Shown here: positions 32,941 through 45,819 of the stretch, one piece after another | Position numbering within the stretch: position 1 is the first letter of the stretch | Layout: each line of letters opens with the position of its first letter | Assembly: GCA_036852015.1 (NCBI GenBank) | Contig: JAANDG010000617.1 | Location: forward strand, 20,983-84,982 | Reading direction: 5' to 3' | DNA length: 64,000 bases | DNA from: Pelodera strongyloides | Taxonomy: Eukaryota; Nematoda; Chromadorea; Rhabditida; Rhabditidae | Position numbers and translations under genes: made by a program | Notes under the pieces: generated by a model | Seen by the model: the letters and a program-made list of their open reading frames with translations, nothing else | Database searches by the model: none | Told to the model about the DNA's origin: nothing

Positions 32941-33323
32941 TTGCCAGTTTATTTTTTAAATTTCACACCAAACATAGACTTGTTAGCTCATATTCATTAT
33001 TGCATGAAGGAAGTTTTCCATCCAGGGTGGGGTACGTATCGGGTTTCAAGTGGTAGTAATATTGTAATTTGAAATGACATGTATTCTTAGTTAACAATAT
33101 ATACAATAATATAATATAATAGATAATATTATATGTAAATATATAATATTTTCTAAAATAATGCCAAATATTATTGTCTAAAATGCGTCATTAGTCTGCT
33201 CATTCCGTTTGATTGCACAATTTTCATGCAAATTGTCTTGCACAAAACGAACTCAAAATACATAGCGTCGTGAGCCAATAATAACCCGTATTATATCTTA
33301 ATAATTCCTAGCTTGCATCAATT

Positions 33324-33475
33324 TTAAAGTTATATGGTGCGTGGGTTCTGAAATGTATGCTATACAACTTCTCCATGTATTATATGCTTTTTAAAATGTG
33401 TCTTTCCGCGTTCCAGCATATAGACGGGCACAGAAACTTGCATTCGTTTCAAAACCACGTTGTATACCGCTTTAA
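33324..33475. mobile_element. Family B MITE
   Basis: TTAAAGTTATATGGTGCGTG to AAAACCACGTTGTATACCGC then TTTAA, 152 bp. Confidence 0.75.
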
Positions 33476-35609
33476 AGAAGTTCGATTTACGTAATTATTC
33501 TCTTTTATGACATTTGGTTGACGTGAACGTTTCAGTATATTTTAAATGAGGTTCGAATGAGGTTAATTTTCAATGTAATTATAAGCCACACTAAACGTAA
33601 TTACGAGATGAAATTGCCAAAACTTTGGCTGTCAAATTATAGGCAACGAGGAAATTCGCACCTCACCAAAGGGCCAAAACACCATTGGAGTCTTCTTTTT
33701 TTTGGTTTTATTTTACTTTTAGTAAAGTTAACGCTTCCTGGAGTAATACATGGGTTGTAATTTTTTCCGCCCTCAGGTTTATCTTCAGACTGGTGTATTT
33801 AATAAATATTTAATAAATAATAAATAAAATAATATAAATAAGAAACAACGTTTCTAAAGCAACATTTTCATTTTTATTATAGATCCTGCTAGAAACTGTG
33901 TATCACTCACTACCCATGTGTCGGAAACGGACATTTTTATATGATAATATGCTTGCTTAGCTAGTTAATTGCCCTTTTTATTTTTGTATGTTTTTCTTAT
34001 AATAAATAAATTCTTTTAGATTATCATAGATCAAATTAAACATCATATATTGGAAGTGATGATGCGTAACGAACGTTTAGAATTTATAAGGCTGTTCACT
34101 GGCTCATATGAATTTCTAATACTTGTTGCACGGAACAGAGTATTTCTGCAAATAAATTTTTACTTGTCCCGAAAAAACAATGCTATACAAATAACTTACG
34201 CTACAAAATTCATTCATCATATATTTTCTATTTTCAGTGTAATTTCATTTCTCGCAAGCTAATATAATACGGTTTTATGTGTTTCATTTATTTATAGTTT
34301 TCTTTGAAAATCACGGAAACTATTAATAGCAATGATTAATTATTATCTTGCTACGAGGACCCGAACATAAACGTAGAACAAAAATTAGAAGAAAATGACG
34401 GCTGAATTTAAAATTCAATTCCTGCTGTTCACGACATGACAAAGAATTTTTAATTTCGAACCGCTTTTGTCAATTATATTGTGCCTAAATGTTGCAATTA
34501 ATTGAGAGAGAGTAGTAAACCTCCCAACATATAGCTTCAAATTCCATGTTTCAAATATTATTTCTCTCGTAGGATCAGTTTCCTTTCTCGTGTGATATGC
34601 CGAATGCGTGATGTATATGCTCCTTTTTATCTTATTCGCGCGCTCTAGACACTGGATTTCTGAAGCGTAACGTACTTGATACAAAGATACAAATTTTTTT
34701 AACCCCAAGAATGCAATTTTTGAGCTATAGATCCTACTTATGTTATATGTTAGATATAACTTTAGATTTTCTTGCGTTGTACATCATGGGCTTGCAATTA
34801 TACTATCCTTACAAATCATCGTAGAGGTGAAAGAGTTACATTAGGTGAAGCCCAAAATACGCCAACTCTTCGAGCTGAAAACAATAATTTATTTGTGTGT
34901 ATGTTTGTATCATGTACGTATCCCGTCTGTCTGTTGATTATTGTAATTATTATTGAGTCGCTGTGAAGGTGTGATGGCTAGGCGACGGTCATTAATCAAA
35001 TCCACGCACTGATCACCGATAAAGTGTGAAAAGGAGGAAGAGGATTAATAGGAGGAAAGAGAGGATCCTCCCCGAGACATGCTTCAGTCATCATTTTGTG
35101 GCTATTTTTATTCTACTATACTTTATTTTTATTATTCAATGAAAGTTATCTCTTTCCTCTCTACTGGATTATGCTGCTTTCTTACGGACTTATCTTTAGC
35201 TTACATTCTAAGAGATAGCTTTTGCCGAATATTGATTTTTGACGCCTGACCTGTTAAAACCACCTTTGTAAGTGATTGTACTTCAACTACGTGAGGAAGG
35301 CAAAATCTCCTTAGCTCGGGGCCAATTCCAGATTATACGTCCTCAAAAACTGCCCTCTTTCGAGAATCATACGGGACCGCACCTACTGTAAAAAAGTTTA
35401 TTTTACGAGATAGTTGGCTAGTTTACGACGCAATAAAATGCCACCTCTGCTATGTGGGTATGGTAGTGTATATATAGACCACATATGCTCGATGATATTT
35501 TGGCTGCCACGAACCATGAGTTAGTTTTCGAATTTGTAGGGAAAATTTGAACTCGTAGGTTGTACCCGAATCCCCACTTGCACCCACACACATGTTCGAT
35601 GTTCGATAC

Positions 35610-35612
35610 ACA

Positions 35613-35652
<40 letters not shown>

Positions 35653-35664
35653 ACACACACACAA

Positions 35665-35730
<66 letters not shown>

Positions 35731-35815
35731 CCACACACACCCCCACACACACACACCCCCACACACACACACACACCCACACACACACCCACCCACACAT
35801 ACGCACGCACACACC
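35610..35815. repeat. CA microsatellite, about 200 bp
   Basis: Nearly continuous (CA)n with interruptions by TA, AA and C runs. Long His/Thr and Cys/Val frames over it are artefacts of the repeat. Confidence 0.95.
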
Positions 35816-36255
35816 TCCTTCAAACTTGTGACTACTCCCCCAAGAACTCAAATTCCGTGAAATAGGTGTCACATTAAACTACGGACCACCGCCTCAGTGA
35901 ACTTTTGCTTCCGAGTATTTCCGCCGCAACTTCCGGACGGGAAATTTGTCTACCCAAGACGACCTCCCAGGACGTCAAAAAGACTCCACTTCTGTAAATT
36001 AAAAAGAAATTGAACGTTAAAGCGAAAAGACACGTGGTTTTAAGACGTATTATGGAGGGTCGTCGTGTCATAATGCTATTAATTCGTATATATTGTAAAA
36101 CATTTTTGTTTCGAGTTTCACGTCTTATTGTTCTATTGTGCATATTGCGAGAAATAATTGATTGATCCATTGATTGATGTAGTTTATTTTCTTGTTCAGG
36201 TGTTACGAGCATACATCCCAACCAAAATTGACAACACAAGGGATCTTATATGTGT

Positions 36256-36294
36256 TTTATTCGTCAAAGTTTCGGCCGTATACCATCTTCAGGA
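36256..36294 (-). other. TTTCGGCC/CATCTTCAG module, copy 2
   Basis: The minus strand reads CCTGAAGATGG, TATACG, GCCGAAACTTTGACG and then AATAAA. CTGAAGA plus a short stem plus GAAA matches the order of hammerhead core elements. It is 47 nt upstream of the channel's start codon. Confidence 0.35.
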
Positions 36295-36340
36295 CATTAC
36301 CTTAAACTTGGGTAATTAAATCGATGTAGTTCAGGTGCCG

Positions 36341-39300
36341 ATGCATTTCATGATGTGTGTAATGGCACTCGCAGTTCCTCTCCATTCGTCTATTCAAATC
36401 GATCACGACTATACTATAAACGATGAATCATCTGAATACAGTAGTGCAGCAAGTAAATCTAAAGAAGTGTCCAACTCGCATGACCAACCTCGAGAAGAAC
36501 CGCGGTCTAAGAAAAAGGTAAACATTTTTTTTAGTAAAATAAAATTAACGCGCAAAAAGATATCAAGTAATTGTTTTAAAGCATTATTGTGCATTCTTTG
36601 GGAAATTTGTATATTCTATGTATTCTGTGCAAGTTTGGTGCCGCAAACTTGCCGAATGGGCACCAAATTTTTATGCGTAGGATACATAGGATATGCGTAT
36701 CGTACGCAAATACAACTACACCGAGACAACTTGATCTCTAAATATGAAAACACAAAATCAAAAATTGCGTTTTATGTTGAAAGCGGTTGTCCGCTTGATT
36801 CAAGTGCTGATGAAGACAAAACGAAGAAGGTAAAGTTATTATATACTGTGTGAAGTGATACAGCTTTGCTTGTGCAGTGTCAAAGTTTTCGTTTTTAATC
36901 CAATAATATACTTCTTCCCGCTTTTTCTTCCACGGCGCTATTCTAAACACTCAGGCTCCCGACTCATGAAGAATCTTGAATTGGTGGCATCAAAGTGGTA
37001 TGGCACGTGGTTTTGAAACGTATGATGTACATCTGAAGTCCCATATACTGTGTGTCAGTGTGCCCTTTTGTGCACTTTCGACATGAGCACAATTTGCGTG
37101 TAATATGGGAATGCGATTGTACAACATAAGCTTCAAAACCACTTGTCCTTACGTTTCATTTAATTTTTGACATGATATATATTATGTATTGCAACACTTA
37201 TTGCAGCTAAACTGTACCCGAGACACAGCAATCATTGACAAATTGTTAAATGGAACTGGCTACAATAAATTTCGAATACCAAGTAAGTCAGAAACTATGT
37301 GAAGATATATTAGACCCGTGAGATTCAAAGCTGCATGGCATGTGGTTTTTGAATTGTAGCTAGACAATTGTGTTCCACGTATTAATCTTCAGTTTTGCTT
37401 TAATAAAAAATCCAAACTTAAACTTAATTCTCCCGTTTACGTTCAGCTGATGATGGTGTGCAAGTCGTTGTAGAATTTTGGATACAAGCTATAACTTCAA
37501 TCAATGAAATTACCAACGATTTTGAGGTAAGGAGTTTCATTCATATTTTTTCGGAAAGCGAATGCCACGATATTTCGAGCGGTATGTTGTTTGTGAAATG
37601 TGTTCTGGGAAAGCGCATGCAGATGCCTGGCACGGATTGGCACAGAACATTGCATATAATACATTGAAATTCATACGTCAGGCATACATTTCCAACACGG
37701 TAATATGGCTTCACAACTTCTGGCTTGATCAAATACTACTTCTAGATGGACATTTACATAAACGAAATGTGGCTGGACCCCGCGTTGAATTTTGAGGCAT
37801 TCTCACCATGCAAGCAGAACTTATCATTAAGTTATCAGGTATTTAGTTTCTTATCTAATATCCAATTGTAATTGCTTTTATTACTTACATTGCATGTAAT
37901 TGCTTTTATTATTACTGACACTGCTCCATTCCATATCACCTAAAATATATTTGTTATTGTACATATTAATATCCTCTGTTACATATTTATTGTTAGTTTG
38001 TGTTCTATTGGTGATTCGTTCTCAAAACATTAAAAATTGAAATTGAATATATTAGTCTTACTTATTCGCACCTAGGTTTTGGATCGATTATGGACCCCAA
38101 ACAGCTGTTTCATAAACTCAAAAATAGCGGAAATTCATGACTCACCATTCAAGTGAGTTATTTTATTTTCACTATTATTGTGCTATCCACACAATTTTAA
38201 TTATGGCGAATGACACGCGGATCGTGGAATGGGTGTAGGACTATTTCATTCCCGTGCTTTGTTGGCCATTATGTGCGGAAATGTACAGATGAGTTGTGGT
38301 TCAACTTGTAAATAATCGGAGCCAGACATACGTCACTTGATTTTTTGGATAAAACAGACGAATTTCTTCATTTATATGTTTTTGGTCGAATTTTATTGAG
38401 GCAGCCATCCACCCAAAGTGGATTGAGCAAAATAAAGTAGTATAGTCACATCAAAGTAATCTAGTTAATAGTTTGTTCGTCAGAACTTGTTCATGCGAGT
38501 CGCGTAACTCTTTTTTTACATGAAATAACGACCACTATAGCATCATGGAAAGACGGCTGCCTTTATTCAAATGATTTAAGCGAATCTTTAGAATATGTGA
38601 ACACAAGGGTAGCGAAACTAAACAAAAACATATTGCCATAATCCTTTGCCCGAAAAATGAATAAATGTTCACGCAAAGCTTTGTGCGCTACAGCTAGGCG
38701 GTCGATCCGGAGTACCTCGAGTGCACAGAATCTCAATTGGCGCACCTATGGCGCACATGAGGCGCATATGTGGCGCACGTGCTTCGAGCAGACCACAAAT
38801 ACGCTACATTAGGCCGACGTCATAGTGTTTTAGCACCCCCAACGCACCCACCGTGCTTATGCGCTATTACGACGCGGAGTTTGTGTGGTGGGGAGATGTG
38901 TGATGTGTTCTTTTTGACCAGTAAAGCGAAATGCCGGCCGGGTTTTCATTCTTATCGATTTATGCTAAGTGGGGTCGAATTGGGCCCAGTTTTTATTCTA
39001 ATTATTCTCACTTGCATATGCTGCATAATAAAGCATCGATGCGGCGTTTCAAGAACCGGCCGGTATTTCGCTCTGACATAAACTTATCTTTCAGAAACGT
39101 ATTCCTGATGCTATATCCCAACGGTACTGTGTGGGTGAACTATGTGAGTTTTACAGACTTATTTTGTTGCCCATTGGGAGGGGTCGTAATGTGAAACTTT
39201 GATTCAAAAAACCGGGTGCTCGTGTGTGCCAAACTACAGTACGGTTTCAGAGCAAAGCGGTATGACAGAAAGTTTTGAAAGAATGCTGGAACGTTGAATT

Positions 39301-42300
39301 CACATGCATTGATATGAAATTTCTGCGTCGTTCTTATTATACGATGCGGCATAGAAGAGGATGGATGCATGGAAATATTGTCCATCACCGCTTCAGAAAC
39401 CGCATGACACACCACTTTAATACTTATATTCCGAATTTCAGAGAACCCGTGTGAAAGGACCCTGCCAGATGGACCTATCTCTCTTCCCCCTCGACACTCA
39501 GAGCTGCAGTTTAATTTATGAGAGGTTGCTTTCTCAGTGTATTTTTCGTACATTTGTGTTTCACGCACCACCGGCTGATAAGACATGGACCTATTCAGCA
39601 TCGTCACATGAATTGTTAAAGATTATGTAACAGCCGGTTTTTGAATCGGATTTTAGATAACTTCGTTCCGCATCATCTGCAAATAAGTAGAATCAAACAT
39701 CGAGCTCAATTCGTCCTCTCTTGTTGTTAGCATAAGTACTTTAGAATGCAGTTGGCCATTATAAATTTCAAAAACCGCCTGCTATTCCGCTTTAAACGTG
39801 TGCTGGTCAAGTGTATGGCATAAACAACCCAAGTGCAACATCACTTTAACGTTTTTTGTATCTATTTTGTGTTTTTTTTTTCAGTTTCAACTATAATAAT
39901 CAGGAGGTTCAAATGAGATGGGCGGCAGTAGATGAGCCAGTGAAGGCAATTGCGTCAATAGTGCTTCCTGACTTTGATCTACTGGACATATCCACTTCAA
40001 TTGTGACAGAGGTTGATTCCTACTCCTAGATCTTTAAAGCCATACGGCACCTGGTTTGAAAAGTTGACACTATGATTGTACATGTATTATACATGTTCTA
40101 TTATGTGCCGGAATTGAAACTGAGTTGACCAGTGAAATAATTTCAAGAGAACCAGCAGTACTGCCTTACCACCTTACCTCTCCTTATATTGCTTATAGCT
40201 TGACGACTTTCTTCACGATGAGTTTGTCTTGTCAGATTTTTTTTCTTTCCCGATGTCAAGTTAGCCGTCGCGTACTATTTATCGTAAACTTTGCAGCCCT
40301 ATCCTGCCGGCATGTGGGACGAGTTGCACGTGAAACTAACCTTTGAACGACGATATATTTGGTACTTCATGCAGGCCTACTTGCCTACATACTTGACCAT
40401 ATTCATCAGGTATGAGATTTACGTTAAAAGCAGCAAAAGATCATTTTCCTGAATCTTGACCGATTTCGTTTCATTTCCTGCCTAGTTGATCCTGCCAGTG
40501 GTGTACTAGTTCCACCACTAAAATAGCCCAATAGAGAGTGTCAATTGGCAACGTGAACCTTATAGCGGTCTACAACTGCAGTTTTGCGAAGCGAATTTAG
40601 TAGCTTATTCTGATGAATCTAGTGTTGCACTCTCTTTGTGCTGTATTGTTTTATTCTTATTTTTCCAGCTGGGTAAGCTTTGCGCTGGGACCTAGAGCGA
40701 TACCAGCCAGGACAATGCTTGGTAGGATTTGTTTTCTGATTTTATTTTTAAAGCGGTATGTCGTACGACCGACGGTTTTTAAAGCATTTAGTGCACGGCT
40801 AATTCCCATTACACTGTGACATTTTTTATATTCACTTGACCTATGGGAATGCAGTTGTCCAACATACGTTTCAAATACCCCTTATATGCGGCCATTATAT
40901 CTTATATCTACTACTTAGTTCTGTCATCCATCCACCACAAGCTGTTTGACACACGAAAATACTGATTGCGCCGTCATCGTGATAATGCCATTTTAGGAGT
41001 GAACGCGCTACTTGCAATGATCTTCCAGTTTGGAAACATTATGCGAAATCTTCCTCGGGTGTCATATATTAAAGCAATTGGTAAGCAGAAACAATCAACG
41101 TGAAACTTTGATAATGTAAAAAATATTTTGCCATAATCTCAAAGCTTCTCGCGATTCACTTAATTGAGTTTCTCCCAAGAAAAACTGCCAAAGACAGGTG
41201 TAGTCGCTCACATTTATATCTAGTCATGCATCGTTTTCGTATTTTTCAAGCTAGGTTCTCTACAACTTTAGTTTCATAGGTATCATCTAGGCAAATAATT
41301 GCCCGCAGAAATTTCTACATTTGTTCCGACCTTTTTGTTCTTTAGATGTTTGGATGCTAGCTTCGATGACGTTCGTCTTTGGCTCTCTCGTGGAATTGGC
41401 CATTGTTGGTTATAAGGTGATTTTATTTATTTATTAGTGTTATTAGATAAAATAGGGGCCGGGCAGGTGGCGCAGTGCCTAAGTCGCTGTCTCAAGCAGG
41501 GCTCGTCGGGTCGACTCTTACACCGGGTAGACCGAGCCTTCTCATTAGAGTACATTGGCAGCAATTTCGGTTGCGGAGGAAAAGGTGCTCAATCGCTATC
41601 CCTGGCCCGGAAGCGAACTAACTGGAACCAAAAACCTAGACCACCGTATATTTCAGGCACGGGACTCAAGCAGTGTTTATTAGATAAACTAAGATAAACA
41701 CCGATAAATTTTTTCACACGCATCACATCAATATCTGTACATAGCGACGGTGTTGAGCATTTCAGGTAAAAGACGAGATGCCTGGAGGAAAGAAGAGGAA
41801 AAGCTTATGCATGCCAAAGGTTAGATTTTTTTGTTTCGTCTCGATCTATCTGAAGTAAGACTAAATATAAAGATTAACTAAATATCCAGATTATTTTGCT
41901 TACGGACAGGTATGGGAAACAACCGATGTATATATTTTTTGACGCAAACGTATAAGTGTAATTTGTTTTTGTTTGTAAACTTTTACTTCCTATCTATTAT
42001 TTTCTTTGTTGGTCCGCAAGTCCAAGCCCAAACCCAAACCCAAGCCCAAGCCGGATCCCACGCGGTCCATGTCACTCTTTTTTAGTTCTTTTATTTATGA
42101 ACAATAATATTTTCAGATTGAAGCGTTCGACTCGCCGCATTCTGGATTATGTCGTGTGGATAAGCGATTTATGTTGCCGCTAGATCGAGCAAGTGTGTTC
42201 AAATTTCAATTTTGTTACTTCAACATTTTGCATGTAAGGCAGAATAACAGCCGGGTTTTGAAAAGTATGTTGGTCAACTGCATTCCTAGGCCGATGTTGT

Positions 42301-42608
42301 GATACTCGGTTCAATATAATCAGAAAATCCCGGCATACACTAAATGGGAAACCGTTTCAAGTATTCGTTTAAAAAAACGGCTGTTGTATCGCTTTAAATG
42401 GTAGTCTAAGCAGAAATGCTTCTGAATTGTTGTGGAAGGAGGATAATTTCAGTAAGATTATATTGTAAAACATTCAGCATCAAATGCCTGGCGTATCTAT
42501 ATTCCGGACATTGCAAACTGGCCACCAGAAAAGATCGATAAAATCTCGAGTGTGATGTTCCCAACGTGCTTTGCCATGTTCAACGTTGGTTTTTTCGTAG
42601 TTGTTTAA
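36341..42608 (+). CDS. Cys-loop ligand-gated chloride channel subunit (nematode LGC/GGR type)
   Basis: Pentameric neurotransmitter-gated channel subunit of the plasma membrane. Exons: 36341-36517, 37207-37282, 37447-37526, 37746-37838, 38076-38152, 39095-39143, 39442-39524, 39885-40011, 40297-40409, 40669-40721, 40997-41080, 41346-41416, 41766-41819, 42117-42192, 42478-42608; phases agree, 447 residues. A signal peptide ([17 protein letters not shown]) leads to a Ser/Lys-rich stretch. The ligand domain has [20 protein letters not shown] and the Cys-loop [15 protein letters not shown] with 13 residues between cysteines. PAR before TM2 ([17 protein letters not shown]) predicts anion selectivity. 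TM3 is [20 protein letters not shown], and TM4 ends [10 protein letters not shown]. The stop TAA (42606-42608) is the TTAAAG start of an A-family MITE. The ligand is not predictable; GABA or monoamine relatives are likeliest. The frame also stays open from 36518 to 36829, so a longer first exon is possible. Confidence 0.88.
36990..37160. mobile_element. Family B MITE
   Basis: CAAAGTGGTATGGCACGTGG to TTCAAAACCACTTGTCC then a diverged right end. It lies in the channel gene intron upstream of the exon at 37207. Confidence 0.7.
38735..38800. repeat. GGCGCA-rich cluster
   Basis: TTGGCGCACCTATGGCGCAC, ATGAGGCGCATATGTGGCGC and ACGTGCTTCGAGC form a short cluster of GGCGCA(C/T) repeats, akin to the other GC-rich islands. 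It is intronic in the channel gene. Confidence 0.5.
38923..39073. mobile_element. Family A MITE
   Basis: TAAAGCGAAATGCCGGCCGG to AACCGGCCGGTATTTCGCT. The right end is about 20 nt before the channel exon acceptor at 39094. It contains CACTTGCATATGCTGC. Confidence 0.8.
39255..39420. mobile_element. Family B MITE
   Basis: CAAAGCGGTATGACAGAAAG to AACCGCATGACACACCACTT then TAA. The right end is about 21 nt before the acceptor of the channel exon at 39442. Confidence 0.7.
39616..39795. mobile_element. Family C MITE
   Basis: TTAAAGATTATGTAACAGCC to AAAAACCGCCTGCTATTCCG then CTTTAA; intronic in the channel gene. Confidence 0.7.
41453..41530 (+). repeat. tRNA-derived SINE head
   Basis: GGGCAGGTGGCGCAGTGCC (A-box region) and GTCGGGTCGACTC (B-box region) have tRNA spacing. 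It shares GGCGCAGTG with the copy near 63330. It is intronic in the channel gene, in sense orientation. Confidence 0.6.
42238..42396. mobile_element. Family C MITE
   Basis: AGAATAACAGCCGGGTTTTG to AACGGCTGTTGTATCGCTTT then AA, filling more than half of the last channel intron (42193-42477). Confidence 0.7.
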
Positions 42609-42784
42609 AGCGAAAAACCGGCTGGTTTTTGAAGCGCATCGTGGACAACTGAATTCTTACGTGTTTATGCTAATTTGCTCGAATTTAGCTCGATTTTTTA
42701 TTATAATTTATGTTCATATGCGTACGCTGCATAAGAATGCTGTGGTACTCGATGTGTTTCAAAAGCCGGCCGGTATTTCGCTTG
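42605..42784. mobile_element. Family A MITE that ends the channel reading frame
   Basis: TTAAAGCGAAAAACCGGCTG to AAAGCCGGCCGGTATTTCGC then TT. Its first bases contain the TAA that terminates the ion channel. The bases after it (42785-42846) keep an open hydrophobic frame that may once have been the channel's tail. Confidence 0.85.
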
Positions 42785-43834
42785 TAAGTTTTTATGGCGC
42801 TGCGTTTATTTTCTTATATGTAGAACAACCAAGGTGTGTTTTAGGGTAACTCACGTCGTATTTTGTTTAGTTTCCATGATGAATTACAACTATGAGGTCA
42901 TAAAATAATAGGTCTGATTTCAGATCTTGTTTCTGATTTTTAAAACTGATATGTTTAGATAATCTACTGGACGTACTACTCACAGAAAAAGATATCAACT
43001 TGAACTCTACGGTTCGGATTTATTTTTTCTTCTCTGCTTGTGCCATGTCAACATATCAGTCGTTTATTTTGCGCATTCTTTGGGTATTTGTAAATTCATG
43101 AATTTACTTTGTTAGCGCTATGTGCTAACGTTGTTTTGGTTTTCTTGATATTGTTTCAATGCGGCCATAGGATGTACAAGTTTTGAAATGAAGATAACAA
43201 CATCACAAATCACTCACATGGAAACACCGTTGTCCAACATGTTGTTGTCAAACCTCGTGTAATACCGCTTTAAATTAAAGTCAAAATTACCGCCAGTCAT
43301 TCCGCTGGATTTTTGTCCTCTATACTTTACAACACTGTGATTCAATGGTCCGACTAGGCCTTTGTGAATAAACATTTGGCTACTTGTTTATATGTTTGAC
43401 AGGAAAATTGTGTTTCAGGCAGTGTTTTTGCAATTTGTGTAATTGAAATGAAAGCCTGTTGTTGTTTGCGTCGAAGCCGTTCCTCGAATGTTTTATGGAT
43501 TATGGGGGAGTTGGTAGGAGGCCAAAAGAGGTGGCAGATATTAGCCTGTTAGCCCGGGGCTGCACTTCTCCACGACGCATGATGCGCTGCACACATGATG
43601 CGCTGCATGCGTGATGCGTTGTGTTCTCCGCGCATGATGACATACACGTAAGATTTACTTAGCGTATGATGCGAGTTCTCGTGGATGCGGATAAAAGAGA
43701 AACGCATTCGTAGTTATTGCTTTTTGCCTAGTAATTGTTATGCCTTGTAATTGCTTTTCTCCCTGCTGTCTCTATTACATTCGCGCACTCCCTGCGTATC
43801 TCTACTGTCCTCAATACTCTTCATACCTCCACTC

Positions 43835-43836
43835 TA

Positions 43837-43885
<49 letters not shown>

Positions 43886-43987
43886 GTCACTCACTCTCTC
43901 TGTCTCTCTGACTCTCTCGTTCCCTTTCTCTGTGTTCTTAATCTTCTCTTTCTGTTTCCTGTTCTCTCTCTCTCTCTCTCTCTCTCG

Positions 43988-44037
<50 letters not shown>
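43835..44037. repeat. CT microsatellite
   Basis: Interrupted (CT)n over about 200 bp with TCTGT, CACT and CTTT interruptions. Ser/Leu frames over it are artefacts. Confidence 0.93.
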
Positions 44038-44385
44038 AATCTTCCCTTTTTCTATCCAGTGCAGAAGCCATACCCTATCTATTAATGTTTTATGCGACAG
44101 CGCTGTAATCCCCTCCTCAATTATGGAGATTCCTCGGATCAAGGAAGGAAAAATATTTATTTGCAAGCGAAGCATTTTCCTATATTTGCACGATACATTT
44201 CTAGTGTTAAAGCGGTATGGCATGCGGTGTGGCATGTATTACATGCAAAAAAAGTTCCATTATGTGCATTACTACAGAATGACACACTGTTCGTATATAA
44301 TTTATGGGAATAATGTTGCCCCGTAATAAAACACATGCTATACGTAGATTGCTAGAAATAAATTAAGTCATAAAATCAATTATTC

Positions 44386-44440
44386 CTAAGCCGAAGCGTA
44401 AGCTTAAGCCTAAGCCTAAGCTCAAGCCTAAGCCTAAGCT
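44386..44440. repeat. Degenerate GCCTAA (telomere-type) array
   Basis: CCTAAGCCGAAGCGTAAGC then TTAAGCCTAAGCCTAAGC and TCAAGCCTAAGCCTAAGC: mutated tandem copies of the hexamer GCCTAA, complement of the nematode telomere unit TTAGGC. Confidence 0.7.
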
Positions 44441-45819
44441 AAAAAAAATTCTCTTTATTTCCTGGTCCATCATTAATTTAGAGATGCCCATCCAACAAGT
44501 TGTTTTCCTTTTTTGGTGAGAAACACACTGGATTAAGTTGTCTCCTCAAAGTAGTCAAAGTGCTAATTCTGTTTCACAAACCAAAGCTTGGGCACAAGAC
44601 TCCAAAGAACTGCTTTAGCTATCAAAGAACGGCTTTATTCTAACCTAATGTACTTTATGGGAACATTACCCAATGTAAAATGACGACAAACTTGCACATA
44701 ACCCTTTGCGCCAGGTTATCGCCGCGCACCAGCCGAGTTCCAGCAATGTACGATATGTGCTTCTGGTTGAATATAATTTTTTGAGTTTTTTTTTAAATCG
44801 AGACCATTTTCTTTTTATTGCCCAAACTGGGTATTTCTTTTTTTCCCGTCTACCACCCCTTTTTATTATTTGACATAACAAATTCGAAATCTAATATATA
44901 CGTGGTAATTCCAATGTGATGGAAGAACAAAGAAAAAAAGTTAACTACATCGTTAAACAGCTCGTTACAGAGGGATGAAAACCGCTCATTTAGGGGGCGC
45001 ATGTGGCGCAAACATAGTTACTCAATATGTTTTTTTTTGTATACATAAATTCTGTATAGATTCTTTTGGATTAAACAATTCAAGCGGCATGCTATGCTAT
45101 GTCGCTGGCAAAGCTTGAGCTGCACGACAGCGTTTCCCTGTGTCCTTCTAGGGCATTTCCACATAAAGGACCATAGTGGAAATGATAAGAATGGAATTGT
45201 CTAGCATAATTTTCGAAACCACGTGTCATACCACTTTAAAATCGAAACAACACTCAACTATTCAAAGGTTAGGGGCAATTTAGAAATGTGAAATGCTGGG
45301 GTGAGATGTCACTAATTTGATCACGTCACCCGTAAAACTAAAACCCCCTCAAATTCAATTAATTTAATTAGATGCCGATACATTTAAAGGGGGTGGCACT
45401 TGAAACACCGGAAACAAATTCGTTTTTTTTTGTGTGCTCCTAAAAGCAAGTTAATCTTTCAAAAACATACATATGTTTGTGTATGTCCATTGTTTTTATA
45501 TATTAATATGGTAGCATGTTAGTATATCGTGTGTGCGAGACGCCGTGTTATTTTCTCGAACTATTATTTCTACGAGACATTGCGTGAATAAAACATGGTT
45601 TTCATAGAAAATTCAATAAGAAATAATGTGTTCTGTGACAATTGAAAATTGCATTTGTCCTAATAACAGGAGACCGGAGACATGCATAGCATTATTCTTA
45701 TTTGTGCATTACATGTGTTCTTCGGTGAATTGTACAAAGGCTTTTATTATCAACACGTGGTGTTTAAGTTTAAGGTAAAAGTTTAAAGCGGTATAGCATT
45801 CATTTAGTGCCGGGTGTTT

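Larger units (their letters stand above)
31318..36340. other. Gene-poor interval of repeats
   Basis: No supported gene. It contains an A-family copy truncated at its right end (31649 to about 31793), a 335-bp foldback (31861-32196), a GC-rich array (32750-32940), a B element (33324-33475), a long CA microsatellite (35610-35815), a B-like left end at 36017 and a hammerhead-like module (36256-36294). Short hydrophobic frames around 33557 and 34050 look non-coding. Confidence 0.5.

Noticed and set aside
32642..33072. Arg/Ala/Pro-rich frames on both strands
   Set aside because: They are explained by the GC-rich direct and inverted repeats at 32750-32940.
35418..35872. Long frames on both strands rich in Cys/Val or His/Thr
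   Set aside because: They read straight through a CA/GT microsatellite in several frames at once, so composition alone explains them.
43740..44326. 191-residue Ser/Leu frame with a signal-peptide-like start
   Set aside because: Most of it is the CT repeat; there is no domain and no matching neighbouring exons.
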